Positions 1 through 5,667 of a DNA stretch of 6,793 bases are shown here, one piece after another (positions within the stretch are counted from its first letter, which is position 1; each line of letters begins with the position of its first letter). The position numbers and the translations under genes are program-made. Below the pieces are notes generated by a model. That model was not told the DNA's origin and made no database searches. It saw only the letters and a program-made list of their open reading frames with translations. This DNA comes from XYA12-FULL-58-9 sp001798605 (GTDB taxonomy: Bacteria; Myxococcota; XYA12-FULL-58-9). The stretch lies in NCBI GenBank assembly GCA_036736205.1, contig DAINMX010000299.1, positions 1-6,793 of the forward strand, given 5' to 3'.

Positions 1-288
1 GGCCATGCAGAAGTTCATCATCGATCTGATCGGGATGAGCTTGCGGTGGACCGTTCCCCGGCGGTACGGCAGCGTCAGAAGCCAGTCGCGGTACTCGCAG
101 AAGTGCTCGAGGCCGATGTCGGCAGGATGCTCGAAGATCACCTCGCGATCGCGCCAGTACGCGGCAAACGCTTGGATGTCTCGTGTGTACGCCCGGCGGG
201 TGTTGGGAGCGTGAAAGCTCTTCAAGAACGTAATACTCTGCTCTGCGAAGCTCGTCTTGGGCTTCGCCAGGTGGACCTCGGCGTCCAT
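1..288 (-). CDS. Tyrosine recombinase / phage-type integrase, N-terminal part (3' end outside window)
   Basis: The minus strand is open from an ATG at 288 to the window edge, giving 96 residues with no stop. Residues about 12-95 look like the SAM-like core-binding domain of tyrosine recombinases: an N-terminal helix (SFAEQSITFLKSF), then the characteristic NTRRAYTRDIQAFAAYW segment, a helix around HFCEYRDWLLTL, and a closing helix (HRKLIPIRSMMNFCMA). This domain clamps the DNA arms during strand exchange. The catalytic domain with the R-H-R-Y residues would lie beyond base 1, so activity cannot be judged. The start is supported by GGAGGT at 295-300, 6 nt upstream of the ATG, and by a promoter-like pair further upstream. 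It has its own promoter and lies 480 bp from the operon, so it is probably a separate transcription unit. It could belong to a phage, an integrative element or a transposon-type recombinase; the subfamily cannot be told from this part. Confidence 0.85.
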   Translation of the reverse strand, partial: MDAEVHLAKPKTSFAEQSITFLKSFHAPNTRRAYTRDIQAFAAYWRDREVIFEHPADIGLEHFCEYRDWLLTLPYRRGTVHRKLIPIRSMMNFCMA

Positions 289-294
289 GTGGTG

Positions 295-300
295 ACCTCC
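295..300 (-). promoter_or_regulatory. Shine-Dalgarno of the recombinase gene
   Basis: On the minus strand this reads GGAGGT, a near-perfect ribosome binding site. The 6-nt spacer before the ATG at 288 fixes the recombinase start. Confidence 0.8.
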
Positions 301-341
301 GTGTGCGATCTAAGGGTGCGAAAAGATGACGGAATCTGTCC

Positions 342-372
342 GTCGATTCATCTGATAATATACGGAATCGAC
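342..372. promoter_or_regulatory. Dyad GTCGATTC / GAATCGAC flanking the -10 box (possible operator)
   Basis: GTCGATTC at 342-349 and GAATCGAC at 365-372 form a perfect 8-bp inverted repeat with a 15-nt spacer. The -10 box (357-362) lies between the arms and the putative start site adjoins the left arm. In addition ACGGAATC occurs twice as a direct repeat (329-336 and 362-369), 33 bp apart, about three helical turns. This arrangement fits an operator for a repressor. It could also be an arm-binding site for the recombinase itself. Confidence 0.4.
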
Positions 373-384
373 AGAAAATATCAA
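357..384 (-). promoter_or_regulatory. Sigma70-like promoter of the recombinase gene
   Basis: On the minus strand TTGATA (379-384) matches the -35 consensus at 5 of 6 positions. TATATT (357-362) matches the -10 consensus at 5 of 6. The spacer is 16 nt. Transcription would start near 350, leaving a leader of about 60 nt before the recombinase ATG. The segment is also the most AT-rich stretch in this end of the window. Not verified experimentally. Confidence 0.6.
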
Positions 385-770
385 TACAAACGAACAGTTA
401 CGCTGCTTCGCACAAGAAGACCACTGTCTCGGGCAGCCTGGACGTTGTTGCAGCGAGTGTTGACGCCGCCAGGGGAGATTCGTCTGCGCGTGCAGCTCAT
501 TTGGTCACACAGGACTCACGCCCAGAAGCGGACGGAACAACTGTCGCACCGGTAAGGACGTCGCTTGCCGAGGCACAAGAAGCTGAGCAATCTCTCCCAC
601 CACCTTCGGTGCGACCATCGCACGTTCGTGCTGCTGCCGCACTTGGGACACAGTCCCGCCCGACGCAGTGGCTCACGCTTTTGGGGCGACAAGATGAAAT
701 CCCTCCCCCATCCTGCAAGGGGTCGGACTCGTCACAAACCTCGCGCTCGACAAGTGAGTCCAGGGAACCG

Positions 771-1226
771 CTACTGCCCCTTGCCGCCCGGCGCATCGCC
801 CATGACACTTGAAAGCCGGCCAATTGCTTTTCCGAGTCGGAAGAACTTGAGTGCTGCGTCGACTTGGACCAACAGATCCTCTAGCTTCCACGGTTTGGGA
901 ATCACTCGGAAGATCTGCTTGTGTGATTCGAAGCTCACGACGTCGGTGAGCTCCGGGTAAGCCGTGACCATGAGCGTGGCGCACTCCAAGTGAAGTCCTT
1001 TGAGTGCTCGCAGCAGCTGGATCCCTGTGAGTCCCGGCATCCGCTGGTCGACGATCATCATGTCCGGTGGGGTGAGCTGGGCGGCCGCCAAGGCCTCGTG
1101 GGGATCAGTGAAAGGTCGAACATCATAGGTGCGACCGAGAGCTCGCACCATCATCTCGAGGTTGGCGGGCTCGTCGTCGACCGCGAAAATCAACGCTTTC
1201 GGCGAAATGGGTTGTTGTTGGCTCAT
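771..1226 (-). CDS. Single-domain response regulator (CheY-like receiver)
   Basis: A 151-residue protein made almost wholly of one receiver domain (about residues 10-132), acting in the cytoplasm as a phosphoryl-accepting switch. All key residues are present: acidic pair D17-D18 (FAVDDE), phospho-acceptor D60 (MMIVDQRMPG), switch residue T88 (VTAY), and K111 in the IPKPW motif. There is no output domain. After the receiver only a short helix and a Gly-rich tail remain, so it must act by binding a partner or by passing phosphate on. It is the last gene of the operon, 32 nt after the CheX-like gene. The ribosome binding site is modest (GGGTGA ending about 3 nt before ATG) and lies partly in a small hairpin. 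Its neighbour is a CheX-like protein, a family known to act on CheY-P; here the CheX-like protein appears non-catalytic. The cognate kinase is not in the window. Confidence 0.93.
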   Translation of the reverse strand: MSQQQPISPKALIFAVDDEPANLEMMVRALGRTYDVRPFTDPHEALAAAQLTPPDMMIVDQRMPGLTGIQLLRALKGLHLECATLMVTAYPELTDVVSFESHKQIFRVIPKPWKLEDLLVQVDAALKFFRLGKAIGRLSSVMGDAPGGKGQ

Positions 1227-1258
1227 CGATCACCCGACACCGGGACGGTGGAAACGCT

Positions 1259-1699
1259 CTACTGTCTTTCAACCAGGGTGACGAGCAACGGCTGCGAATA
1301 GCACCCAAAGGAGACACACACGATACGGCGGGTTCCAATCGGGACAACATCGCACGTCTCGCAAACGATGGCTGGAACGACAATGTAGGCACGGTCGCTC
1401 ACTGCTTTGAGCTCCCCGGCAATCAGTTCGGCCACCTTTCCTACCGCTTCCTCGATTCTCGTGGTCGTGAGGTCCGTCTGATTCTTGTGTGTGGCCACGG
1501 CAATCCGTGCGGCAAGCAATTCCGAGCACCCGAGCGTCAATGCTCCGTTCCAATCATCGGCGGACATCCTCACTCGAGCCGTGATTGAAATCCGTTGATC
1601 GGTGGCTTCGGTTTTCGGAACAGCATGCAAAGGCAGGCCAAGAATCGACGTGCACACCTTCTCCGTCAATCGGCCGAGATCGTCCTCGGTGACTCTCAT
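1259..1699 (-). CDS. CheX-like protein (chemotaxis phosphatase family) lacking the catalytic ExxN motif
   Basis: A 146-residue protein with the layout of a single CheX-like domain: strands around RISITARVRM and WNGALTLGCS, a short helix, then the signature helix EEAVGKVAELIAGELKAV (about residues 84-100) and C-terminal strands ending RRIVCVSFGC...QPLLVTLVE. CheX and CheC proteins dephosphorylate CheY-P using a Glu and an Asn spaced ExxN on this helix (typically GE-x-x-N-MIAG). Here the corresponding positions are K88 and E91 (GKVAELIAG), so phosphatase activity is doubtful and an adaptor or binding role is more likely (inference). I chose the ATG at 1699 because GGGGAGGG (1704-1711) sits just before it. 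An in-frame ATG at 1717 would add six residues but lies upstream of that site. It stands 32 nt before the CheY-like gene and about 160 nt after the PAS gene. No CheA or CheW gene is present. Confidence 0.8.
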   Translation of the reverse strand: MRVTEDDLGRLTEKVCTSILGLPLHAVPKTEATDQRISITARVRMSADDWNGALTLGCSELLAARIAVATHKNQTDLTTTRIEEAVGKVAELIAGELKAVSDRAYIVVPAIVCETCDVVPIGTRRIVCVSFGCYSQPLLVTLVERQ

Positions 1700-1703
1700 G
1701 ATG

Positions 1704-1711
1704 CCCTCCCC
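1704..1711 (-). promoter_or_regulatory. Shine-Dalgarno that decides the CheX-like start
   Basis: GGGGAGGG on the minus strand, with its GGAG core 6 nt before the ATG at 1699. This favours that start over the in-frame ATG at 1717, inside whose coding sequence it would otherwise lie. Confidence 0.65.
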
Positions 1712-1755
1712 GAGCATGCGGTTATGCTGTCCTTGTCACGAAGTCAAAGAGCACG

Positions 1756-1863
1756 TCAGAGAGCGAGGTCTTCTTGGGGACTTGCGCTCACGAGGGAACC
1801 ACACCGCGCCCGATCTGGTAGTGCCTTCTTGGCGATCAGCACGTCGGCGTCGTATTCTGTCAT
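1756..1863 (-). CDS. Possible small ORF of 35 codons, coupled to the PAS gene (ATGA overlap)
   Basis: Immediately at the end of the PAS gene the minus strand reads ATGA, so an ATG (1863-1861) overlaps the PAS stop codon TGA (1862-1860). The frame then encodes a 35-residue peptide beginning MTEYDADVLIAKKALPD and ends with TGA at 1758-1756. The first dozen codons (GAC GCC GAC GTG CTG ATC GCC AAG AAG) look like the codon choice of the neighbouring genes. ATGA overlap is the classical arrangement for translational re-initiation. I do not recognise the sequence and see no motif or membrane segment. It may be a genuine micro-ORF, the start of a gene since broken, or chance in the 160-nt gap between the PAS and CheX-like genes. 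Confidence 0.35.
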   Translation of the reverse strand: MTEYDADVLIAKKALPDRARCGSLVSASPQEDLAL

Positions 1864-2540
1864 CTCGGCCCACTGCTGTCGCCGTGGTGGCGTTCAAAGC
1901 ACTCTGGACACAGGCAATGAGTGAACTCGGCTTCCAAATGAGCTTTGACGAACGTCTCGACTTGGGTCCAGTAGCCTTTGTCGTCTCGGATCTTCTTGCA
2001 GTGCATGCAGATGGGGATCATGCCGCTCAGCGTCTTGATGTTGGCCACGGAATCTTGCAGTTCCAGGATTAGGCTCTCGCGCTCGTGCACGAGCCGGTTG
2101 CGCTCCGTGACGTCGCGGAGAAACGAGAACAACCGCCCACCGTCGAGATCGAGGTAATTGCAGCTGACCTCGACGTCGATCACACGACCGTCCTTGCATC
2201 GCTGCTTGGTCTCGAATCGATCCGAACCGAGCTCCATGATACGCTCGATGTGGCGAGCCGTATCCTCTGCCTTTTCCATTACCTCGACATCCGAAATCCT
2301 CATATGCAACAACTCGCCACATGAGTAGCCCAGCATGCGGCAGTAGGCATCGTTGACCTTGAGGAAATGCGCCTCCATGTCGATGAGCCCAAAACCGTCC
2401 ATGGCAGTACCGATGATGGTGGCGGCTTCCTCCTCGTGTCCCATTCTTGCAGGGACGCCGCTTTGAGGGATTGTGCGGGCAATCGACTCTCCGGCTTGGT
2501 CGCTTTGCCTCTGTCTGGCCATGTCATCACTGCGGTGCAT
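1860..2540 (-). CDS. PAS-domain sensor with C-terminal Cys-rich (CxxC...CxxC) module, no kinase domain
   Basis: A 226-residue cytoplasmic protein. Residues about 1-35 are polar and disordered-looking. Residues about 36-147 form a PAS/S-box domain: AMDGFGLIDMEAHFLKVNDA, then CRMLGY, and the PAC part KDGRVIDVEVSC...FSFLRDVTERN. A short coiled-coil linker follows (about 148-170, RLVHERESLILELQDSV). The C-terminal module (about 168-218) carries IKTLSGMIPICMHCKKIRDD, GYW, and H-x-L-CPEC. C178, C181, C211 and C214 could form a four-Cys metal site. Modules of this kind are found at the C-termini of many PAS and receiver proteins; the function is not established and metal binding is inference. There is no histidine-kinase, cyclase or other catalytic domain. 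The ATG at 2540 overlaps the end of dnaK by 14 nt. It has only a weak GAGAA-type ribosome binding site, so translation is probably coupled to dnaK; ATG 2522 is an alternative start. Confidence 0.85.
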   Translation of the reverse strand: MHRSDDMARQRQSDQAGESIARTIPQSGVPARMGHEEEAATIIGTAMDGFGLIDMEAHFLKVNDAYCRMLGYSCGELLHMRISDVEVMEKAEDTARHIERIMELGSDRFETKQRCKDGRVIDVEVSCNYLDLDGGRLFSFLRDVTERNRLVHERESLILELQDSVANIKTLSGMIPICMHCKKIRDDKGYWTQVETFVKAHLEAEFTHCLCPECFERHHGDSSGPR

Positions 2541-4116
2541 GAATGCCGGCTTCTCGCACGACCGCTGGGCGATGTTTCTTCGTTATCTCTTCAAGCTGAC
2601 GGGTTGTGAGTCCGCTGGACGGGCTGACCGTCACTGAAGCTTCTTTGCCAGACTGCATTTCTTTAGCCGTGACGTGCACAACCCCATCAGCATCGATTGT
2701 GAAAACGACACCAACGTACACTTGCCCCGTGGGTTTGCGGGGGAGATTTCCCAACGTGAATCTACCAAGGTGAGTGTTTTGGCTGACGAGCTTGGATTCG
2801 CCTTGGTAGACCTCAATGTTGACGAAGTCCTGGTCGTCACGGGTTGTGGCGAACACCTTTCTTTCACTAGTCGGAATCGTCGTGTTCTTGGGGATAACGA
2901 TAGACATCTCATCCTCAACGACCCGAATGCCCAACGAGTGAGGCGTCACATCCAGGAGCACGACTTCGCTCAGCTCGCCGGTGATGATGGCGCTTTGTGT
3001 CGCCGCGCCCACGGCCACAATCTCGTCGGGATTTACGCCCTTGGATGGTTTCCTTCCAAAGATCGCTTCGGCTTTTCGTTGAACAGCGGGCACTCGCGTC
3101 ATGCCCCCGACCAGAAGCACCTGGTCGATCTGTTCCGGTTTGATGTGCGCGTCCTCCATCGCAGTCCGGCAAGGGACCTCTAACCTCTCGACCAGAGGTG
3201 CCGTGAGCTGGTCGAAAAGCTCACGCGATAGCGAGTCATATTGAAGGTGGACCGGGCCCGATGGTCCAACACTGACAAACGGTAGGTTGATGGCGGCAAC
3301 CGGCGCGTTGGAAAGCTCTTTCTTGGCCGTTTCACAGGCCTCGCGCAGGCGCTGGAGAGCACAAGGGTCCTTGGTGAGGTCCGTCCCGTGGCGGGTCATG
3401 AAATCTTTCACCAGATACTTGATCATCTCCTGGTCAAAGTCGTCTCCACCAAGAAACGTATCGCCGTTGGTTGCCAATACCTCGAATACTCCGTCTTCAA
3501 AGCGCAGAATTGTAATGTCAAACGTCCCGCCGCCAAGGTCGAATACAGCCAAGACTTGGTTCTTCTTGTCCTTGTGTGCGCCATAGCCCAAGGCTGCGGC
3601 CGTTGGCTCATTCAGGATCTTCTTGATATCGAGACCGGCAATCTTTCCCGCGGCTCGCGTTGCCTGACGTTGGCTGTCATCAAAGTAGGCCGGGACTGTG
3701 ACAATTGCCTCGGTCACTTCTTCGCCGAGATAGTCCTGGGCGTAGCCTTTCATCTCCTTGAGAATCAGCGCGGAGATTTCCTGCGGGCCATACTCCTTGT
3801 CATCAATGCGGACCCAAGCATCGCCGTTTGGTGCCGCGATGATCTGATGAGGGCTCGCCTTCTTGAACTCAACGAGTCGCTCGCAATCCGCCTTACGTCC
3901 CATGAGACGCTTGACGCCGAAGACCGTGCGGGTCGGGTTTGTCACCGCTTGACGTTTGGCGCTTTCACCCACCAGCCAGCCGTCGTTCGTGAACGCAACG
4001 ACTGAGGGAAGAATGCGATTCCCCCTCTGATTGTGGATGACAGTCACCTGGTCACCCTCGACAATGGCGACACATGAGTTTGTCGTGCCGAGGTCGATTC
4101 CAACGATCCTCCCCAT
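2527..4116 (-). CDS. DnaK-like Hsp70 chaperone, short form lacking the C-terminal helical lid
   Basis: A 529-residue Hsp70 paralogue. The nucleotide-binding domain (about 1-380) is complete: phosphate loop 1 GIDLGTTNS (6-14), K69 in GVKRLMGR, LNEPTAAALGYG (168-179), phosphate loop 2 DLGGGTFDIT (193-202) and LVGGMTRVP (335-343). The interdomain linker VVLLDVTP (385-392) is intact, so J-protein-stimulated allostery is plausible. The beta substrate-binding domain spans about 393-500 (IPKNTTIPT, EVYQGES, GVVFTIDADGVVHVTA). After SSGLTTRQLEEITKKH the protein stops about 20 residues later, where housekeeping DnaK (about 610-640 residues) has a further 100-residue helical lid and acidic tail. It should therefore bind clients but trap them poorly (inference). 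The start at 4116 has GGAGG at 4125-4129, 8 nt upstream and inside the last codons of the J-domain gene, and lies 1 nt after that gene's stop. No GrpE gene is in view. It is unlikely to be the housekeeping dnaK. Confidence 0.93.
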   Translation of the reverse strand: MGRIVGIDLGTTNSCVAIVEGDQVTVIHNQRGNRILPSVVAFTNDGWLVGESAKRQAVTNPTRTVFGVKRLMGRKADCERLVEFKKASPHQIIAAPNGDAWVRIDDKEYGPQEISALILKEMKGYAQDYLGEEVTEAIVTVPAYFDDSQRQATRAAGKIAGLDIKKILNEPTAAALGYGAHKDKKNQVLAVFDLGGGTFDITILRFEDGVFEVLATNGDTFLGGDDFDQEMIKYLVKDFMTRHGTDLTKDPCALQRLREACETAKKELSNAPVAAINLPFVSVGPSGPVHLQYDSLSRELFDQLTAPLVERLEVPCRTAMEDAHIKPEQIDQVLLVGGMTRVPAVQRKAEAIFGRKPSKGVNPDEIVAVGAATQSAIITGELSEVVLLDVTPHSLGIRVVEDEMSIVIPKNTTIPTSERKVFATTRDDQDFVNIEVYQGESKLVSQNTHLGRFTLGNLPRKPTGQVYVGVVFTIDADGVVHVTAKEMQSGKEASVTVSPSSGLTTRQLEEITKKHRPAVVREAGIHAPQ

Positions 4117-4117
4117 G

Positions 4118-5650
4118 TCAATGTCCTCCCCCTGCCGCTGTCAGAATCCGTGAGAAGATCCCACGTGAACGGCGTCCTTCTTCGTGGAAGGCTCGGACCT
4201 CCTGAACGGCCTCGATGTGTTTGTCATCCAAGTTGAGGATCTCCTTGTACCGGGCGACACATTCCTCAATATTCCCTGACACCTTCAACTGTCGCGCTTC
4301 TGCAACCAGAAGCCGGATCTTGGCCTTCGTATTCCCGGGCTCGGTCAATACAGGTTGGTGGCCGTGCTCCGGCTGTTCAATATCCGCAAACAGGTCTTTC
4401 GCGTCGAGCGAGCTGGGGCTGGACATTCGCGAAGCCGGCTTCGGCGAAACAGGTGCAGCCGAGGCTGGCGGCGGCGCGCTCTCTTGACGGCCCACCGAGA
4501 CGGCGGGCTTGCCCATCGACTTCTTGTATCGGTCGATGCTGACCTCGTCGGACAATTTACCGTACGCCTGCTTGAGAATGATGAAGATCTCGGTCGCTAC
4601 TGAGCGGATCTCACGGTTGGCAAAACGAGCATACAGGTCGGGATGGTACTCCTTCGAGACACGCAGGAATGCCGCTCGTGTCCGAGAGACATCCGCGCTT
4701 GAGTCCAAATCCAGGACCCCGAAGCAATTCTTCTCTCTTAATGACGCAAGCTCCCCACGCAATCGTTGGAGTACGTCATCTTCATTGGCACTCGGCTTGG
4801 TCGCGGCAGCGGGCTGTCGCGCAGCGGGCTCAATTCGTTTGACGACATGTGATACATCGGCGGTGCCCGACTTGTTCTGTGCTTGGACCTGTTTCGGGCT
4901 CTCGCAACGACGAGCGGCGTCGATGATTGTCTGGATCGTTCGCGTCTGTTCTGGGGCCAGACGCTTGAATTCCACGCCGAACCCGAATGGACGGCTCTCA
5001 ACACCCGCACGCTCTGGCGAGACGATGTGGGCGACCCTGCCCTCTACTCGGACACTCGATCCGTCAGGGCCACGGAAGCCGATCTCCAGGCCGCTGTAAA
5101 GAGGCGGTGGTGAGCCCGTCTGAATGAAAGCCCCGCCCAAGCTGATGTCCTTGGTCTGGAGCTCGACGGCATGCCCCCAGATCTCGCATTGGATATGTGC
5201 CGGCAGTGTCGTCTCTACCCGCGGGCACGCTCGAACAGGTTCAACCCGTGTTTGTCGTGCAGCACGAGCACCCGGCAGATGTTGCTTGACTGCGTCGAGG
5301 ATCGCGCCATTGGACCACGGTTTGGCGATGACAACATGGGCCACGCCGGTCGCAACCAACTCCCGGCCAACATCCTCCGAGACATTGCCCGATACGGTGA
5401 TCCGCGGCAGATCGGGCGTGCGCTGGCGAATGTGTTTCATCAGCTCGATCCCGTTCGGGCCTGTACCAAGATTGCAGTCGCAAACAACGGCGCAGATGTC
5501 CGGGTGCTCGGTCAAGCACTTCATGGCCTCGACATAATCGCTGGCCCGAACTACCTCGAATTTCGGGCCAAGCTCACGAGCCAACGCCTTCCGGATCATG
5601 GCGTCGTCATCGACGACCAAAACACACCCCTTCGGATCAGATTCTGTCAT
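4118..5650 (-). CDS. Response regulator receiver - PilZ - J-domain fusion with C-terminal TPR-like helices
   Basis: A 510-residue multidomain protein. Residues about 6-128 are a receiver: acidic cluster D14-D16 (VLVVDDDAM), phospho-acceptor D58 (VVCDCNLG), switch S87 (TVSGN) and K110 (IAKPW). Residues about 138-248 are a PilZ domain that keeps both c-di-GMP motifs, RACPR (140-144, RxxxR) and DISLGG (168-173, DxSxxG), with GFGVEF near its end. A Pro/Ala linker and a short helix lead to a J-domain (about 305-378): FGVLDLD, then EYHPDLY with the HPD triad at 336-338, and AYGKLSD. There is no G/F region or zinc finger, so it is a class C J-protein. A Pro/Ser linker follows, then a TPR-like helical pair (about 442-488, NIEECVARYKEILNLD). 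Start: ATG 5650 has GGGGAGGG 9 nt upstream; the longer frame would need a TTG at 5716. The first gene of the operon, 1 nt from dnaK, so this Hsp70 is its likely partner (inference). Confidence 0.92.
   Translation of the reverse strand: MTESDPKGCVLVVDDDAMIRKALARELGPKFEVVRASDYVEAMKCLTEHPDICAVVCDCNLGTGPNGIELMKHIRQRTPDLPRITVSGNVSEDVGRELVATGVAHVVIAKPWSNGAILDAVKQHLPGARAARQTRVEPVRACPRVETTLPAHIQCEIWGHAVELQTKDISLGGAFIQTGSPPPLYSGLEIGFRGPDGSSVRVEGRVAHIVSPERAGVESRPFGFGVEFKRLAPEQTRTIQTIIDAARRCESPKQVQAQNKSGTADVSHVVKRIEPAARQPAAATKPSANEDDVLQRLRGELASLREKNCFGVLDLDSSADVSRTRAAFLRVSKEYHPDLYARFANREIRSVATEIFIILKQAYGKLSDEVSIDRYKKSMGKPAVSVGRQESAPPPASAAPVSPKPASRMSSPSSLDAKDLFADIEQPEHGHQPVLTEPGNTKAKIRLLVAEARQLKVSGNIEECVARYKEILNLDDKHIEAVQEVRAFHEEGRRSRGIFSRILTAAGGGH
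4125..4129 (-). promoter_or_regulatory. Shine-Dalgarno of the dnaK-like gene, inside the upstream coding end
   Basis: GGAGG on the minus strand lies 8 nt before the dnaK ATG and is part of the Gly-Gly-Gly codons that end the receiver-PilZ-J gene. With the stop and start in TGACATG, this argues for translational coupling of the J-protein and its Hsp70. Confidence 0.75.
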
Positions 5651-5659
5651 CGCTTCGGT

Positions 5660-5667
5660 CCCTCCCC
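5660..5667 (-). promoter_or_regulatory. Shine-Dalgarno of the receiver-PilZ-J gene
   Basis: GGGGAGGG on the minus strand, 9 nt before ATG 5650. It rules out the longer frame that starts with TTG at 5716 as the main product. Confidence 0.75.

Larger units (their letters stand above)
301..770. other. Intergenic region between recombinase and receiver gene; no supported gene
   Basis: I see no coding region here that I trust. The left part (about 325-400) is AT-rich and holds the recombinase promoter and dyad. The rest is GC-rich with no start codon and ribosome binding site in a coding-like frame. A plus-strand frame is open from 330 to 812 but lacks a plausible start and runs antisense into the receiver gene. 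Inverted repeats present: GTCGCACCG (543-551) with CGGTGCGAC (607-615); a small hairpin GGGAC-aca-GTCCC (645-657); and GGACTC (725-730) with GAGTCC (756-761) just past the operon's last stop. None is followed by a T tract on either strand, so no Rho-independent terminator can be called for the operon. Confidence 0.5.

Noticed and set aside
565..700. Basic N-terminus with a PRHKK start that faintly recalls ribosomal protein L32
   Set aside because: The Cys pairs and the rest of the L32 pattern are absent in all three plus frames; the likeness is confined to a few basic residues.
725..761. GGACTC/GAGTCC stem just after the operon's last stop as a terminator
   Set aside because: Only 6 bp with a 25-nt loop and no T tract on the transcribed side.
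401..770. Integron attC-type site in the intergenic region near the recombinase
   Set aside because: No GTTRRRY/RYYYAAC core pair was found, and the recombinase fragment shows no integron-integrase-specific feature.
330..812. Long plus-strand open frame (about 160 codons) across the intergenic region
   Set aside because: It has no ATG, no ribosome binding site before its only TTG start (501), a Ser/Pro/Ala-rich unstructured translation, and its end is antisense to the well-supported receiver gene.
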